Source of the DNA: Gilliamella sp. WF3-4
GTDB lineage: Bacteria; Pseudomonadota; Gammaproteobacteria; Enterobacterales; Orbaceae
Direction of reading: 5' to 3'
DNA length: 64,000 bases
Assembly: GCF_001690275.1 (NCBI RefSeq)
Contig: NZ_LZGW01000001.1
Coordinates: 1-64,000 of the forward strand
Shown here: positions 1 through 14,742 of the stretch, piece after piece
How the letters are laid out: every line of letters starts with the position of its first letter
Position numbering within the stretch: position 1 is the stretch's first letter
The notes under the pieces: generated by a model
Told to the model about the DNA's origin: nothing
The model's input: only the letters and a program-made list of their open reading frames with translations
The model's database searches: none
Position numbers and translations under genes: made by a program

Positions 1-719
1 GCTAAGTTGTTAAAAAGATATAAATCGAGTACTTCAGTACGATAGGTACGATTAAATCGTTCAATATAGCCATTTTGATAAGGGCTACCGGGCTGGATAT
101 AATCAATGGTTATACCATGTAATTTAGCCCAGTTGGTAAAGGTTTTTCCTGTAAATTCTGGGCCATTATCGACCCGTATTTTTAATGGATACCCATGATA
201 TTCGGCCAGTTTATCTAAGTAACGGGTAATCCTTCCTGCGGGTAAGCTTACTGCAATATCAATACCTAACGCCTCACGATTAAAGTCATCGATGACATTG
301 AATGTCCTAAAGCGACGTTGATTACGACTACTGTCACTCATAAAATCCATTGACCAACATTCACCTTGTTTATTGGGAGCCAATAACTTTTCTGGCTCCC
401 GAGGTGGAATTCGTTGTTTTCGTTTTGTTTTAAGATTCAGTTTTAACTCACAATACACCCGATAAACACGTTTATGATTCCATTGATAGCCGAGCTTTCT
501 GATACGATTAAAACATTTAGGAAAGCCCCAGCGTAAATGCCGGTCTGTGATAGCATTCAACACTGAAACAATCACCGAGTCATCCTGCAACTTAGGTTGA
601 TAATAGTAAGCACAACGGCTTAAGCCAACAATGGCACAACTCATAGCAATAGTAACCGAATGATTTTGTTGTAGTTGCTGTGCCCACGTTTTACGTGCCT
701 TTGTGGGCACTAAAGCTTT
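1..719 (-). CDS. IS3-family transposase orfB (rve integrase domain), partial
   Basis: The frame stays open from the A6G slippery run near 717-722 to the window edge with no stop. The translation carries IS3 integrase motifs: a WSMDF block with the first catalytic Asp (minus strand of about 340-355), an RVDNGPEF block with the second Asp (about 170), and a YIERFNR block whose Glu lies 35 residues after that Asp, giving D-D(35)E. The HTH_21-like region precedes it. In this family the product is made by -1 frameshifting from orfA, so no good independent start is expected. The C-terminus is outside the window. The reading frame seen here looks intact, unlike orfA. Confidence 0.85.
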
Positions 720-967
720 TTTATGATTTGTTCCTGATGCTGTGATTTTAAACTTAGCTCAGCAAACATCTGTTTAAGCTTACGGTTTTCGGCCTCAAGC
801 TCCTTTAAGCGTTTAATATCCGACGTTTCCATACCGTCCTATTTTTCCCGTCATTTATAAAAAGTTGAATTACCCATGCCATATGTACGGCACAACTCTT
901 TAACGGGTACACCTACCTCTGCTTCTTTTAAAATAGCTACGATTTGATGTTCAGTCATTTTTTTCAT
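710..967 (-). pseudogene. IS3-family transposase orfA with two in-frame stop codons
   Basis: An ATG at 967 opens a frame that reads as a typical IS3 orfA: MTEHQIVAILKEAE, then PVKELCRTYGM and NSTFYK of the helix-turn-helix. TGA at 853-851 stands where family members have the conserved Trp of a FYKW motif, and TAG at 841-839 stands where they have the Tyr of KYGGM. After these the frame continues cleanly through the leucine-rich coiled region to its natural stop at 712-710, overlapping the slippery run used to enter orfB. Two nonsense changes in an otherwise intact 85-codon frame mark this as a recently inactivated gene. Confidence 0.8.
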
Positions 968-1049
968 AATTAAATCCCCTTTTCTTTTATCATAGAGAAT
1001 TTTCTACTTTTTTGCTGTACTATTTTAGGGGATAGTTACAAATTGATTA

Positions 1050-1072
1050 GTAGGTGGAGGATGTCCACCTAC
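1050..1072 (-). terminator. Hairpin after the amidohydrolase gene
   Basis: A perfect 9-bp stem (GTAGGTGGA / TCCACCTAC) with a 5-nt loop lies 38 bp beyond the stop of the minus-strand amidohydrolase and just outside the inferred IS end. There is no strong T-run after it, so it may be a weak terminator or only an mRNA-end hairpin. Confidence 0.4.
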
Positions 1073-1109
1073 GATGTTGTTTTATATGTTGAATATCTTT
1101 GTTATCACA

Positions 1110-2792
1110 TTAGTTTTTTTGATAAACCGTTTTACCACCGACAATAGTTGTTAGAACTTGTACATTTTGCATGTCAGTTGCTGGAATGGTAAATGGGTTG
1201 CGATCCAAAATAATCAAATCAGCAAATTTACCTTTTTCAATTGAGCCAATATATTCATCTTGCTTTAATACATAGGCGGCATTAATAGTGGCACTACGCA
1301 ATACTTCAATAGCGGTTAAATTACGATCATTATCTAGTCGAGGATGCTCCGTATCGATTTGTCTGGTCATGGCAATTTGGAAATCATACCATTCATTTAA
1401 TGGATCAATTGGCCAATCACTCCCAAAAGCGCAAGTGACACCAGCATCAATATATTGGCCATGTGCCTCTAAGCCGTTATAACGTTCAAGACCAAATAAT
1501 GTTCGATACTGCTCAATCATTGCCGTACTACAGCCTGCCCATTGGAATGAAAATACAACACAAGCGTTTAATTGTTTGTATCTAGCAAACTGATGTGATG
1601 CGCTTAGTTCATTATGTGCGGTACTTGGGCGAATATCAGCATCAGGTAATGCTTTACGCATTTTTTCAATGGCATCAAGCACGACTTCAATTGCACCTTC
1701 ACCTACTGTATGCATATGTGGGTGAAATCCCGCTTTTGCTGATTCAAGTATTAAAGCATCTAACATCTCAATTGAGTAATACAGGTCACCATAACGATCT
1801 TTTTCATCAGTTAACTGGTATGGCTGAAGCAAGCGTGCTGTCATTAATGGTGCTTGCATTACGCCATCTACAAATAGTTTGGTATGCGATATCTTTATAC
1901 CGGGCTTAGGTTGCCAGTTTTTATCATCGTAACGAGAAGCAAACTGTTTTACTTTCTCAATGACATTTGGAATATCCGCTATAGACGAAACATCATCTGG
2001 CGGCAGTTCACGGGCACCAAATAGACGAATCGAAAGCGTATCTTGTTGTTGTAGTCTTAAAAATGCATCAGCTTGGGTTTCGGTAATGCGCGCATCCATC
2101 ACTGAAGTAACCCCTTGTTTATTGAGCTCAGCTTGTGACAGTTTTGCGATGTTAACTGCTTGTTCGTCAGTCAGTTTAGAAATGCTGTCAAATGCGCGCA
2201 TGGCTGGTGCATCTTCTAATATACCATTTAATTCGCCGTCGTCGGTACGACCAATCTTTCCATCTGTTGGTTCTGGCGTGTTTCTATCTAAACCAAATTT
2301 TTCTAATGCAATGCTATTGGCAACGAGGGTATGGCAATCGTTTGAGAACAAAATTACGGGTCTTTTCGTATTGAGTTTATCAAGATCAAAACGTGTGATA
2401 TCTGTGCCAATTGGTAATACCTCTTGTCGTAACCAACCACGAACTTGTAACCAATTATCGTTGTGATTTAGCGAGTCTTGATCTAAAGATTGTTGGATAA
2501 TGGCTAAAGTATCATCAATGGTTAAACTTTGATAGTTTAAATTGCAAGATGACAATTGCATCCCTCCCCAAAAAGTGTGTAAATGGGAATCAATAATACC
2601 GGGCATCATCGTTTTGCCTTGCAAATCATAAATCGTTGTATGATTATCAACATAGTGGCTGTTATTTATTTCTTGGGTTGTGCCAGTTGCAATAATATAG
2701 CCATTTTCAATTGCAATAGCTTCGCAGATACTATCGTGTTTGTCTGCGGTATAAATATAGCCATTAATATAAATAACATCAGCTTTAGCCAT
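1110..2792 (-). CDS. YtcJ-like metal-dependent amidohydrolase
   Basis: A 560-residue protein of the amidohydrolase superfamily, YtcJ branch. The N-terminal beta-sandwich strands (VIYINGYIYTADK) lead into the metal-binding HxH at residues 70/72 (DSHLHTFWGG). Further in are an FVDGVMQAP segment, a metal-ligand His in HPHMHTVGEGA and the late Asp in AFGSDWPIDP. The C-terminus returns to the sandwich domain (GSIEKGKFADLIILDRNPF). Such enzymes hydrolyse amide or related C-N bonds, but the natural substrate of this branch is mostly unknown and I cannot assign one. It is a single gene, divergent from matP, with no signal peptide, so likely cytoplasmic. Confidence 0.85.
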   Translation of the reverse strand: MAKADVIYINGYIYTADKHDSICEAIAIENGYIIATGTTQEINNSHYVDNHTTIYDLQGKTMMPGIIDSHLHTFWGGMQLSSCNLNYQSLTIDDTLAIIQQSLDQDSLNHNDNWLQVRGWLRQEVLPIGTDITRFDLDKLNTKRPVILFSNDCHTLVANSIALEKFGLDRNTPEPTDGKIGRTDDGELNGILEDAPAMRAFDSISKLTDEQAVNIAKLSQAELNKQGVTSVMDARITETQADAFLRLQQQDTLSIRLFGARELPPDDVSSIADIPNVIEKVKQFASRYDDKNWQPKPGIKISHTKLFVDGVMQAPLMTARLLQPYQLTDEKDRYGDLYYSIEMLDALILESAKAGFHPHMHTVGEGAIEVVLDAIEKMRKALPDADIRPSTAHNELSASHQFARYKQLNACVVFSFQWAGCSTAMIEQYRTLFGLERYNGLEAHGQYIDAGVTCAFGSDWPIDPLNEWYDFQIAMTRQIDTEHPRLDNDRNLTAIEVLRSATINAAYVLKQDEYIGSIEKGKFADLIILDRNPFTIPATDMQNVQVLTTIVGGKTVYQKN

Positions 2793-2940
2793 TATGAGTG
2801 TTCCTTAAATAAAGATCAAAATGAAAGGTGAACGATAGCAGATTTATAAAAAATTTGTCAAACGTAATAATTTTCTTTATTGTGTGTCGAGATTATGCTA
2901 CAAATAAACTATATTAGTTACAGCGTCACAAGATGAGTCA

Positions 2941-3405
2941 ATGAAGTATCAGCAATTAGAGAACCTTGAATGCGGTTGGAAGTGGCACTATTTAGTAAAA
3001 AGGCACCAAGAAGGTGAGTTAATAACACGTTATATTGAAAAAAGTGCTGCGCAGCATGCGGTCAATGAGTTATTGTTATTAGAACATAATCCAACGGGTG
3101 TTGTTGATTGGATAAAAACGCATTTAAATCCCGATTTAGATAATCGCCTAAAGCAAACCATTCGGGCAAAGCGAAAACGGCATTTTAATGCAGAACAACA
3201 AAATACCCGAAAAAAGTCCATAGATTTGGAGTTTTTAGTTTGGCAACGATTGGCTAATTTAGCCAAACGCCGAGGATGCACGTTGTCACAAACCATTACA
3301 CAACTCCTTGAAGATGCTGAGCAAAAAGATCAATATGCAACGAAAGTATCAACAATTAAAGATGATTTACTATCGCTTCTTGATGTAAAGCTTGATAGTA
3401 AATAA
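2941..3405 (+). CDS. matP: Macrodomain Ter protein MatP
   Basis: A 154-residue protein that begins [15 protein letters not shown] and contains the [21 protein letters not shown] block and a ribbon-helix-helix-like segment (about residues 95-135) typical of MatP. In E. coli MatP binds matS sites and condenses the terminus region, contacting the divisome through its C-terminus. Length is close to the usual 150. In E. coli the gene lies beside lonH-fabA; here it lies 29 bp before topA, while lonH-fabA is 37 kb away, so the local order has been rearranged. Presence of MatP supports a chromosome with an organised Ter domain. Confidence 0.95.
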   Translation: MKYQQLENLECGWKWHYLVKRHQEGELITRYIEKSAAQHAVNELLLLEHNPTGVVDWIKTHLNPDLDNRLKQTIRAKRKRHFNAEQQNTRKKSIDLEFLVWQRLANLAKRRGCTLSQTITQLLEDAEQKDQYATKVSTIKDDLLSLLDVKLDSK

Positions 3406-3434
3406 TATAAACAACAGAATAAAAAGGTTTAATT

Positions 3435-6044
3435 ATGGGAAAATCCCTTGTTATTGTGGAATCACCAGCCAAAGCAAAAACGATTAATAAATATCTTGGC
3501 AAAGATTTCGTGGTTAAATCCAGTGTCGGTCATATTCGTGATCTGCCTGTAAGTGGTAGCAGCCAACGAGCTGAAAAATCAACAAAAGACAAAAAAGATA
3601 AAACCGAGAAAAAAGTCAAACGTTCCGAAAAACAGATCTTAGTTGATCGAATGAGCGTTGATCCCTATAGCGGTTGGAAAGCTCATTACCAAATTTTACC
3701 AGGTAAAGAACGGGTGGTATCAGAATTAAAAAAATTAGCTAAAGATGCTGATATGATCTATCTGGCAACCGATTTGGATAGAGAAGGGGAAGCTATTGCT
3801 TGGCATCTTAAAGAGGTTATTGGGGGTGACGATAGTAAATATCGTCGTGTTGTTTTTAACGAAATCACTAAAACAGCGATCAAAAATGCCTTTAATCAGC
3901 CTGCAATGCTTGATATGGATCGGGTGAATGCACAACAAGCCCGCCGATTTATGGATCGAGTTGTCGGTTTTATGTTATCACCATTACTTTGGAAAAAAGT
4001 GGCAAGAGGTTTATCTGCTGGTCGTGTGCAGTCGGTTGCAGTGCGACTTGTTGTTGAACGTGAACGTGAAATTCATGCTTTTATTCCTGAAGAGTACTGG
4101 GATCTTTATGCTGATTTAAATACTGCTAAAAAAGAGCAATTAACATTACAAGTCACGCATTACAAAGATGAAGCGTTTGAGCCAAAAGATAAAGTGGCTA
4201 TTGATATCGCTTTAGCACAGTTGGATAAAAACCAATATCAAGTTACCCATATTGACGAAAAACCAACTAAAAGTAATCCAACTGCGCCGTTTATTACTTC
4301 AACATTACAACAAGCTGCAAGTACGCGTTTAGGATTTGGTGTTAAAAAGACCATGATGCTAGCGCAACGCTTATATGAGGCTGGTTATATCACTTATATG
4401 CGTACTGATTCAACCAATTTGAGTCAAGATGCATTAACCATGGTTCGGGATTACATTGGTAAAAATTTCGGTAATAAATATTTACCTAATTCACCTAATG
4501 TATACAGTAGCAAGAAAAACTCGCAAGAAGCACATGAGGCTATTCGTCCATCAGATGTGACTATGCTTGCTGATAATATTAGTGATGTAGAAGTAGATGC
4601 TTGTAAATTATACCAACTAATTTGGCGTCAATTTGTGGCTTGTCAAATGACATCGGCGGAATATAATTCAACGACAATTACCGTTAAATCTGGCGATTTT
4701 ACGTTAAAAGCCAAAGGTCGTACATTGCGTTTTGATGGTTGGACGAAAGTGCAGCCACAACTGGCTAAAAACAATGAAGACAAGATATTACCGCAATTAT
4801 CGGTAAATGATCAACTTGGCTTAATTAGCTTAACCCCAAATCAACACTTTACTAAACCACCTGCTCGTTATAATGAAGCATCATTAGTCAAAGAACTGGA
4901 AAAACGTGAAATTGGTCGTCCATCTACTTATGCAACGATTATTTCAACAATTCAAGATCGAGGATATGTACGTTTAGATCATCGCCGTTTTTATGCTGAA
5001 AAAATTGGTGAAATTGTTACCGATAGGCTTAGTGAAAACTTCAATGATCTAATGAGCTATGACTTTACAGCACGCATGGAACATGCATTGGATGAAATTG
5101 CTCACAAAAAGCAAGAATGGCGCGAAGTGCTTGACCAATTTTTTAGCGATTTTAGTAAGCATCTTGAAGTGGCTGAACAAGCACCTGATAAAGGTGGAAT
5201 GCAACTTAATCCATTAGTGTTAACGCCTGAAATTAAATGCCCTAATTGTGCGCGTGAAATGGGAATTAAAACGGCGGGTACAGGGGTATTTTTAGCATGC
5301 TCTGGTTATGCATTACCACCAAAGGAGCGTTGTAAGCAAACAATTAATTTAATTCCTGAGCATGAAACACTTAATCTTTTAGAAGAGTCAGAAACCGCGG
5401 AAACCGATGCATTAAGAGCATGCAAACGTTGTCCTAAATGTCATACGGCAATGGATAGCTATTTACTTGATAGTGAGCGAAAATTACATATTTGTGGTAA
5501 TAATCCAATTTGTGATGGTTTTATTGTTGAAAAAGGCAGCTTTAAAGTTAAAAGTTACGAAGGTCCTATTATTGAATGTGAAAAATGTGGTTCTGAGATG
5601 CATCTAAAATCAGGGCGTTTCGGCTTATATATGGGCTGTACAAATTCAGATTGTAAAAATACCCGTAAAATTCTAAAAAACGGTGAGGTTGCGCCACCAA
5701 AAGAAGATCCGGTTGATCTGCCTGAACTTAAATGTACAAAATCTGATGCGCATTTCGTATTACGTGATGGTGCCTCTGGAATCTTTTTAGCAGCGCATAA
5801 TTTTCCAAAATCAAGAGAAACCCGAGCGCCTTTGATTGAAGAATTGCAACGTTTTAAAGATCGTTTGCCAGAAAAATTTATCTATTTAACACAAGCGCCA
5901 AACAAAGATCCTGATGGTAATCCATCGATTGTTCGTTTTAGTCGTAAAAATAAACAACAATATGTTACTTCTGAAGTGAATGGCAAATCGACAGGGTGGG
6001 TGATGCAATACGTGGATGGTAAATGGATAAATACCAAAAAATAG
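3435..6044 (+). CDS. topA: DNA topoisomerase I
   Basis: An 869-residue type IA topoisomerase that relaxes negative supercoils. The Toprim domain starts at [14 protein letters not shown] and has the acidic DLDREGEA motif. The active-site Tyr is residue 321 in [11 protein letters not shown]. After about residue 600 come three tetracysteine zinc-ribbon units (CPNC...C...C; CPKC...C...C; CEKC...C...C), as in the E. coli enzyme of similar length (865). An insert of Lys-rich sequence follows residue 45. An AAAAGG run 5-10 bp before the ATG supports the start. It probably shares a transcript with matP, with cysB after a 165-bp gap. Confidence 0.97.
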   Translation: MGKSLVIVESPAKAKTINKYLGKDFVVKSSVGHIRDLPVSGSSQRAEKSTKDKKDKTEKKVKRSEKQILVDRMSVDPYSGWKAHYQILPGKERVVSELKKLAKDADMIYLATDLDREGEAIAWHLKEVIGGDDSKYRRVVFNEITKTAIKNAFNQPAMLDMDRVNAQQARRFMDRVVGFMLSPLLWKKVARGLSAGRVQSVAVRLVVEREREIHAFIPEEYWDLYADLNTAKKEQLTLQVTHYKDEAFEPKDKVAIDIALAQLDKNQYQVTHIDEKPTKSNPTAPFITSTLQQAASTRLGFGVKKTMMLAQRLYEAGYITYMRTDSTNLSQDALTMVRDYIGKNFGNKYLPNSPNVYSSKKNSQEAHEAIRPSDVTMLADNISDVEVDACKLYQLIWRQFVACQMTSAEYNSTTITVKSGDFTLKAKGRTLRFDGWTKVQPQLAKNNEDKILPQLSVNDQLGLISLTPNQHFTKPPARYNEASLVKELEKREIGRPSTYATIISTIQDRGYVRLDHRRFYAEKIGEIVTDRLSENFNDLMSYDFTARMEHALDEIAHKKQEWREVLDQFFSDFSKHLEVAEQAPDKGGMQLNPLVLTPEIKCPNCAREMGIKTAGTGVFLACSGYALPPKERCKQTINLIPEHETLNLLEESETAETDALRACKRCPKCHTAMDSYLLDSERKLHICGNNPICDGFIVEKGSFKVKSYEGPIIECEKCGSEMHLKSGRFGLYMGCTNSDCKNTRKILKNGEVAPPKEDPVDLPELKCTKSDAHFVLRDGASGIFLAAHNFPKSRETRAPLIEELQRFKDRLPEKFIYLTQAPNKDPDGNPSIVRFSRKNKQQYVTSEVNGKSTGWVMQYVDGKWINTKK

Positions 6045-6160
6045 ATAATAGTATCTGAATTTTTGTTAAAAAGTTTCAGGAAATTATACGTTTTAGTATG
6101 AAAATAGTTATTTTTGTTTGTACTAGAGTGTGAAAGGATTTACCTTACAAAATCACCCTT

Positions 6161-6179
6161 GCGATCTTATCAACAGGGT
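6161..6179 (+). other. Short hairpin in the cysB leader
   Basis: CACCCTT and AGGGTG face each other across a loop shortly before the cysB ribosome site. It may simply stabilise the leader; no known regulatory RNA family is recognised. Confidence 0.25.
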
Positions 6180-6209
6180 GAAACGCATACAGTTGAAGGA
6201 GCCTTTGTC

Positions 6210-7181
6210 ATGAAATTGCAACAACTACGTTATATTGTTGAAGTCGTCAATAATGATCTTAACGTATCGTTAACATCCGAAAAACTGTATACCTCTCAAC
6301 CAGGTATTAGCAAACAAATAAAACTATTAGAAGATGAACTTGGTGTTCAGATATTTACTCGAACAGGTAAACACCTTTCACATGTGACGCCTGTTGGTGA
6401 AAAAATTGTTGCGCTTTCCCGAGAAATTGTAAATAAGTCCAACGATATTAAAATTATCGCTAAAGAATTTAGTCAGCCAAATCAAGGTTCGTTAACTATT
6501 ACCACAACGTATACTCAGGCTCGTTATGCTTTGCCTGTTGTGATTCAACAATTTATGCAACAATACCCGAGCATTATTTTGCATATGGAACAAGGCTCAT
6601 CAGCACAATGTATTGCACAAGCGCAAGCAGGGCAGGCAGAATTTGCTATTGTAACTGAGATTTCGTCGTTAAGTGATGATATGATTGCTTTACCTTGTTA
6701 TCATTGGAACCAAGCCATTATTGTGATGAAAGATCACCCGTTAGCGAAACGTAGTCTAATTTCAATTGAAGAACTCTCAAAATATCCGTTAGTCAGTTAT
6801 GATTTTTCAAATGATGGTTCAGATTTAAATCAAGCTTTTACCCGAGCCCATCAGACTCCGAATATCGTTTTTAGCACAACAGATGCTGATTTAATTAAAA
6901 CCTATGTGAAATTAGGAGTAGGTGTTGGCATTGTGGCAAAAATGGCTGTAAATAATACCTCAGATGATGATTTGGTCGTACTGAATGCTGGGCATATTTT
7001 TCCTTACAGTACCACCTATATTACTTTTGCTCGCTCATTATTTTTACGTAGCTATATGTATGATTTTATCAACCAGTTTTCGTCTCATCTGAATCGACAA
7101 ACCGTTGATAAACTTATGCTAAGTGAAAATAATAGTGATGTATTAGCAATGTTTAATGGGATAAAATTGCCAGTTTGTTAA
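6210..7181 (+). CDS. cysB: LysR-type regulator CysB
   Basis: A 323-residue LysR-family regulator of sulfur assimilation, starting MKLQQLRYIVEVVNNDLNVS. The winged helix-turn-helix fills residues 1-60, and the substrate-binding domain for the inducer N-acetylserine follows (TTYTQARYALP; GVGVGIVAKMA). The start at 6210 is chosen because GAAGGA lies 9 bp before it and the protein then matches CysB from residue 1 and the usual 324 residues; a longer in-frame extension to 6114 lacks a ribosome site. Position after topA is as in E. coli. Confidence 0.95.
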   Translation: MKLQQLRYIVEVVNNDLNVSLTSEKLYTSQPGISKQIKLLEDELGVQIFTRTGKHLSHVTPVGEKIVALSREIVNKSNDIKIIAKEFSQPNQGSLTITTTYTQARYALPVVIQQFMQQYPSIILHMEQGSSAQCIAQAQAGQAEFAIVTEISSLSDDMIALPCYHWNQAIIVMKDHPLAKRSLISIEELSKYPLVSYDFSNDGSDLNQAFTRAHQTPNIVFSTTDADLIKTYVKLGVGVGIVAKMAVNNTSDDDLVVLNAGHIFPYSTTYITFARSLFLRSYMYDFINQFSSHLNRQTVDKLMLSENNSDVLAMFNGIKLPVC

Positions 7182-7218
7182 GTAAGCCTATTATTTTTTG
7201 CTCATTGAAAAGTAACAT

Positions 7219-7242
7219 AAAGCGCGATAGGGATCGCACTTT
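7219..7242 (-). terminator. Terminator between cysB and hisIE (convergent)
   Basis: A stem AAAG-GCGAT / ATCGC-CTTT with one internal mismatch and an AGGG loop lies between the convergent cysB and hisIE stops. T-rich sequence follows it on the plus strand, so it may serve cysB as well as the his operon. Confidence 0.5.
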
Positions 7243-7253
7243 ATTGGTTTTTA

Positions 7254-7873
7254 CTATTTATGCCTTGCTTTTAAAATACCAATGACATCTTGTAAAGATA
7301 GATTCTGATCTTGAAGTAAAACTAATAAGTGATAAATGAGATCTGCTGATTCATTTTTTAGCTCTTCACGGTCATGAACAGTTGCTGCAAGAGCCGTTTC
7401 GACGCCTTCTTCTCCCACTTTTTGCGCAATACGTTTAGTGCCATCGTGATAGAGTTTTGCTGTGTATGACGATTTCGGATCGGCATTTTTGCGCGCAGCA
7501 AGTAATTGTTCTAACTCAAATAAAAATCCCCACTCAGTTTTAGCACCCACAAAACAACTGTTAGCACCTGTGTGACAAGTTGGTCCTATTGGATCGGCTA
7601 AAATAAGTAGGGTGTCATTATCGCAATCGGCAGTGATATTGATTACCTTTAGATAGTTACCAGAAGTTTCACCTTTTGTCCAAATACGTTGTTTAGTTCT
7701 TGAGTAAAAGGTTACTTTACCACTACTTTGTGTTTGCGTTAATGCCTCTTGATTCATATAACCCAGCATCAAAACATCGCCAGAAATATAATGCTGAATA
7801 ATAACTGGCATCAAATTATCTACTTTTTGCCAATCTAATTGTTGTGAATTTAATTTCGTATTGCAATTTTGAG

Positions 7874-7880
<7 letters not shown>
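7254..7880 (-). CDS. hisIE: Bifunctional phosphoribosyl-AMP cyclohydrolase / phosphoribosyl-ATP pyrophosphatase HisIE
   Basis: A 208-residue fused enzyme for steps two and three of histidine synthesis. Residues 1 to about 115 form the HisI cyclohydrolase ([24 protein letters not shown]; the zinc cysteine of [18 protein letters not shown]). The remainder is the HisE pyrophosphohydrolase ([37 protein letters not shown]). The fusion is the normal enterobacterial form. It is the last gene of the operon and its start overlaps the end of hisF by 7 bp, implying translational coupling. Confidence 0.96.
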
Positions 7881-9974
<2,094 letters not shown>

Positions 9975-11042
9975 TTATAATACCCCTTTTGAGCTTGGTA
10001 AACGGTCACCGTCAATTTTTATGGCTTGTTTTAAGGTTCGCGCAAAGGCTTTAAACAAACTTTCTACTTTGTGATGATCGTTATCGCCTTCTGTTTCAAT
10101 ATGTAACGTGATACCCATTGCATAGCTCAGAGAGTAAAAGAAATGCTCTACCATTTGTGTGCTCATATCGCCGACTTTTTGGTGATTAAATTCTGCTTTA
10201 AATTTAAGGTACGGCCTACCAGAAATATCTATTGCGCACTTAGCTAGGCACTCATCCATAGGAATAACAGAAGCATATCGAGTAATACCTCGCTTATTAT
10301 TCAGTGCTTTTTTTAGTGCCTCACCTAAAGCAAGTCCTGTATCTTCAATTGTATGGTGATCATCAATATGTAAATCGCCATCGACTTGGATATTGAGTTT
10401 AATTCCACCATGGGTAGCAATTTGATCAAGCATATGATCAAAAAAGCCAATTCCTGTATTAATTTGGCTACCACCTTGGCGATCGAGCCAGACCTCGACT
10501 AATATCTTGGTTTCTTTGGTATTACGCTTAACTTTAGCATAACGATTAACCTCTGTTAACTGTTGAGCAATTTCATTCCAATTGAGATTTTCAGGATGAT
10601 AGCGTAATCCTTTTATTTGCATATTTTCAGCAAGTTGAATATCGGTGAGTCTATCACCAATAACATAACTGTTTTGTGTATCTAACTTACCACTGATAAG
10701 ATAAGGTAAAACTAATTGAATTTTAGGCTTACGGCACTCGCAATTATCCTCAGGAAAATGAGGGCAAATTAGGACATCTTCAAAATTAACACCTTGTGAT
10801 TTAAAAATTTGCATCATAAGGTTATGTGGGCCATCAAAATCTGCTTGTGGATAGCTACTTGTACCTAGTCCATCTTGATTGGTGACCATGACTAATTTAT
10901 ACCCTGCTGATTGTAGTTTTAACAGAGCAGGGATTACGTTGGGTTCAAAAGCTAATTTATCAAAACGATCAACCTGAAAATCAATAGGTGGCTCGGTAAT
11001 TAGTGTGCCATCTCGATCAATAAATAAGTATTTTTGTAACAT
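9975..11042 (-). CDS. hisB: Bifunctional histidinol phosphatase / imidazoleglycerol-phosphate dehydratase HisB
   Basis: A 355-residue fused enzyme, the same length as in E. coli. The N-terminal HAD-type phosphatase has DRDGT near residues 9-13 and the zinc-loop cysteines of [15 protein letters not shown]. The C-terminal dehydratase starts near residue 165 (RNTKETKI) and has the metal-binding HHTIEDT, FFDHML and DNDHHKVE segments. The start at 11042 fits family proteins ([14 protein letters not shown]); the longer frame to 11090 overlaps hisC and is rejected. It lies 8 bp after hisC. Confidence 0.95.
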   Translation of the reverse strand: MLQKYLFIDRDGTLITEPPIDFQVDRFDKLAFEPNVIPALLKLQSAGYKLVMVTNQDGLGTSSYPQADFDGPHNLMMQIFKSQGVNFEDVLICPHFPEDNCECRKPKIQLVLPYLISGKLDTQNSYVIGDRLTDIQLAENMQIKGLRYHPENLNWNEIAQQLTEVNRYAKVKRNTKETKILVEVWLDRQGGSQINTGIGFFDHMLDQIATHGGIKLNIQVDGDLHIDDHHTIEDTGLALGEALKKALNNKRGITRYASVIPMDECLAKCAIDISGRPYLKFKAEFNHQKVGDMSTQMVEHFFYSLSYAMGITLHIETEGDNDHHKVESLFKAFARTLKQAIKIDGDRLPSSKGVL

Positions 11043-11050
11043 GATTACTC

Positions 11051-13418
<2,368 letters not shown>

Positions 13419-13422
13419 ATTT

Positions 13423-14322
13423 TTACTCCATCATTTTTTCAATTGGTAATACAAGAATTGAGCTTGCTCCTAACGCTTTTAGTTTTTCCATGGTTTCCCA
13501 AAAGAGCGATTCAGTGCTGACCATATGTAATGCCACTCGATTTTGTTCACCAGTTAACGGTAAAATGGTTGGATTTTCAGCGCCAGGGAGTAAAGCAACA
13601 ACATCATCTAAAACCGCAGTTGGCGCGTGTAACATAATATACTTTGATTCTCGAGCTTGGATCACTCCTTGAATTCGAGTCATAATTTTATCTATTAATG
13701 CTTGTTTGATTGTAGACATTTCACCTTGTCGTTGAATTAGACAGGCCCTTGATTGATAAATGACTTCTATCTCTTTAAGTCCGTTTGCTTCAAGTGTTGC
13801 TCCACTGGAAACTAAATCACAAATCACATCAGCAAGCCCAGCTCGTGGCGCAACTTCGACCGAACCATTAAGTAAACAGGTTTTAAAAGTCACATTATAT
13901 TGAGCAAGATAGCGACGTAGTAGGTGAGGGTAAGTTGTAGCAATTCGCAAATCATTTAAACATTCAGGTCCCGTATAATCAAAATCACGAGGCGCTGCAA
14001 TCGACAAACGACAGCCACCAAAATCTAAATTGCGCAATTTTTTAAATTGTGGATTTTCTCCTTCTGCTTGTCTATCTAACACTTCTTCTTCTAGTACATT
14101 TTCGCCAACAATACCAATATCGACAACACCATCAATAACCAGCCCAGGTATGTCATCATCACGAACTCGTAAGATATCAATTGGCATATTTTCAGCAAAG
14201 GCGATTAAGCGCTGTTCTTGAAGATTTATTTTAATGCCACATTGAGCCAGTAACTTTTTTGACTCATCGCTTAAACGACCTGATTTTTGCATCGCAATGC
14301 GTAAACGCGAATTATCTAACAT
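13423..14322 (-). CDS. hisG: ATP phosphoribosyltransferase HisG (long form)
   Basis: A 299-residue long-form HisG, the feedback-inhibited first enzyme of the pathway. It starts [18 protein letters not shown]; the catalytic domain includes [11 protein letters not shown] and the PRPP-binding region [20 protein letters not shown]. The C-terminal ACT-like histidine-binding domain follows ([18 protein letters not shown]). The start at 14322 matches the family and exact E. coli length; a further 7-codon extension would run towards the attenuator. It is the first structural gene of the operon, 141 bp after the leader peptide. Confidence 0.96.
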   Translation of the reverse strand: MLDNSRLRIAMQKSGRLSDESKKLLAQCGIKINLQEQRLIAFAENMPIDILRVRDDDIPGLVIDGVVDIGIVGENVLEEEVLDRQAEGENPQFKKLRNLDFGGCRLSIAAPRDFDYTGPECLNDLRIATTYPHLLRRYLAQYNVTFKTCLLNGSVEVAPRAGLADVICDLVSSGATLEANGLKEIEVIYQSRACLIQRQGEMSTIKQALIDKIMTRIQGVIQARESKYIMLHAPTAVLDDVVALLPGAENPTILPLTGEQNRVALHMVSTESLFWETMEKLKALGASSILVLPIEKMME

Positions 14323-14363
14323 AATATTCTCCCATCTATCCAAAAAATTTATAAATTACAAAC

Positions 14364-14400
14364 AAAAAACCCCCGGAAGTTTGATCTTCCGAGGGTTTTC
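14364..14400 (-). terminator. his attenuator terminator hairpin
   Basis: On the minus strand ACCCTCGGAAG pairs with CTTCCGGGGGT and is followed by a T6 run, giving a strong intrinsic terminator 40 bp before hisG. The GGAAG half also recurs in the segments between it and the leader peptide, allowing alternative pairing, which is the layout of the classical his attenuator. Confidence 0.9.
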
Positions 14401-14463
14401 TATTTGCTTTTGCGATATCACCGGAAGATCAACGTCTTCCAGCACCAATCGCCCGAAGACTAT
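14400..14463 (-). promoter_or_regulatory. his attenuator antiterminator / pause segments
   Basis: Between the leader-peptide stop and the terminator the minus strand holds GTCTTCGGGCG and GGAAGACG-TTGATCTTCCGG. These can pair with each other (GTCTTC/GAAGAC) or form a GGAAGA/TCTTCC hairpin, and the latter arm competes with the terminator stem. Ribosome stalling on the His codons would favour the antiterminator. The exact pairing is inferred by eye. Confidence 0.7.
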
Positions 14464-14529
14464 TCAGGAATGATGGTGATGATGATGTTTAGTGATAAAA
14501 TTAGTTACAAAAACGCAAAAACAAATCAT
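14464..14529 (-). CDS. hisL: his operon leader peptide (six consecutive histidines)
   Basis: A 21-codon ORF starts ATG at 14529 and ends TGA at 14464. Its last residues are K-HHHHHH-S, a run of six His codons (CAT/CAC) immediately before the attenuator. AAAGG lies about 10 bp before the ATG. E. coli HisL is 16 residues with seven His, so this is a diverged but functionally equivalent leader. When charged tRNA-His is scarce the ribosome should stall in the His run and let transcription proceed into hisG. Confidence 0.93.
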   Translation of the reverse strand: MICFCVFVTNFITKHHHHHHS

Positions 14530-14573
14530 AAAATAATAACCTTTAACTGAGTTAATAATTAAAGCTATTGAAC

Positions 14574-14604
14574 AAAATATAACATAAATTGCTTACTCGC
14601 AACT
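14574..14604 (-). promoter_or_regulatory. Candidate his operon promoter
   Basis: On the minus strand TTGCGA is followed after 15-17 bp by TATATT/TATTTT, about 50 bp before the leader-peptide start. Position is suitable, but AT-rich sequence makes chance matches likely. Confidence 0.3.
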
Positions 14605-14742
14605 GTTTTTTGTTTTTTATTAATAAAATTCGTATTTATTCTTAGCTAATGGGCATGAATTGTTTACTTAAGTTTAAGATAATCAGTTATTTTCACGCTT
14701 AAATGGTATAGAATCCTGAATATTTTTTACAACTGTATAACA

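Larger units (their letters stand above)
1..1040 (-). mobile_element. IS3-family insertion sequence, partial (runs off left edge)
   Basis: An orfA/orfB transposase pair on the minus strand with the IS3 arrangement: a short helix-turn-helix orfA, an A6G slippery run (minus strand of 716-722), then an integrase-like orfB. The probable outer end is near 1040, where the minus strand begins TGTAACTATCCCC; IS3 ends usually begin TG. The other end lies outside the window, so neither the paired inverted repeat nor a target duplication can be checked. OrfA carries two in-frame stops, so this copy is probably unable to make its own fusion transposase. Confidence 0.85.

Noticed and set aside
1960-2466. 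168-codon plus-strand frame inside the amidohydrolase gene
   Set aside because: It is antisense to a well-supported coding region and resembles no protein.
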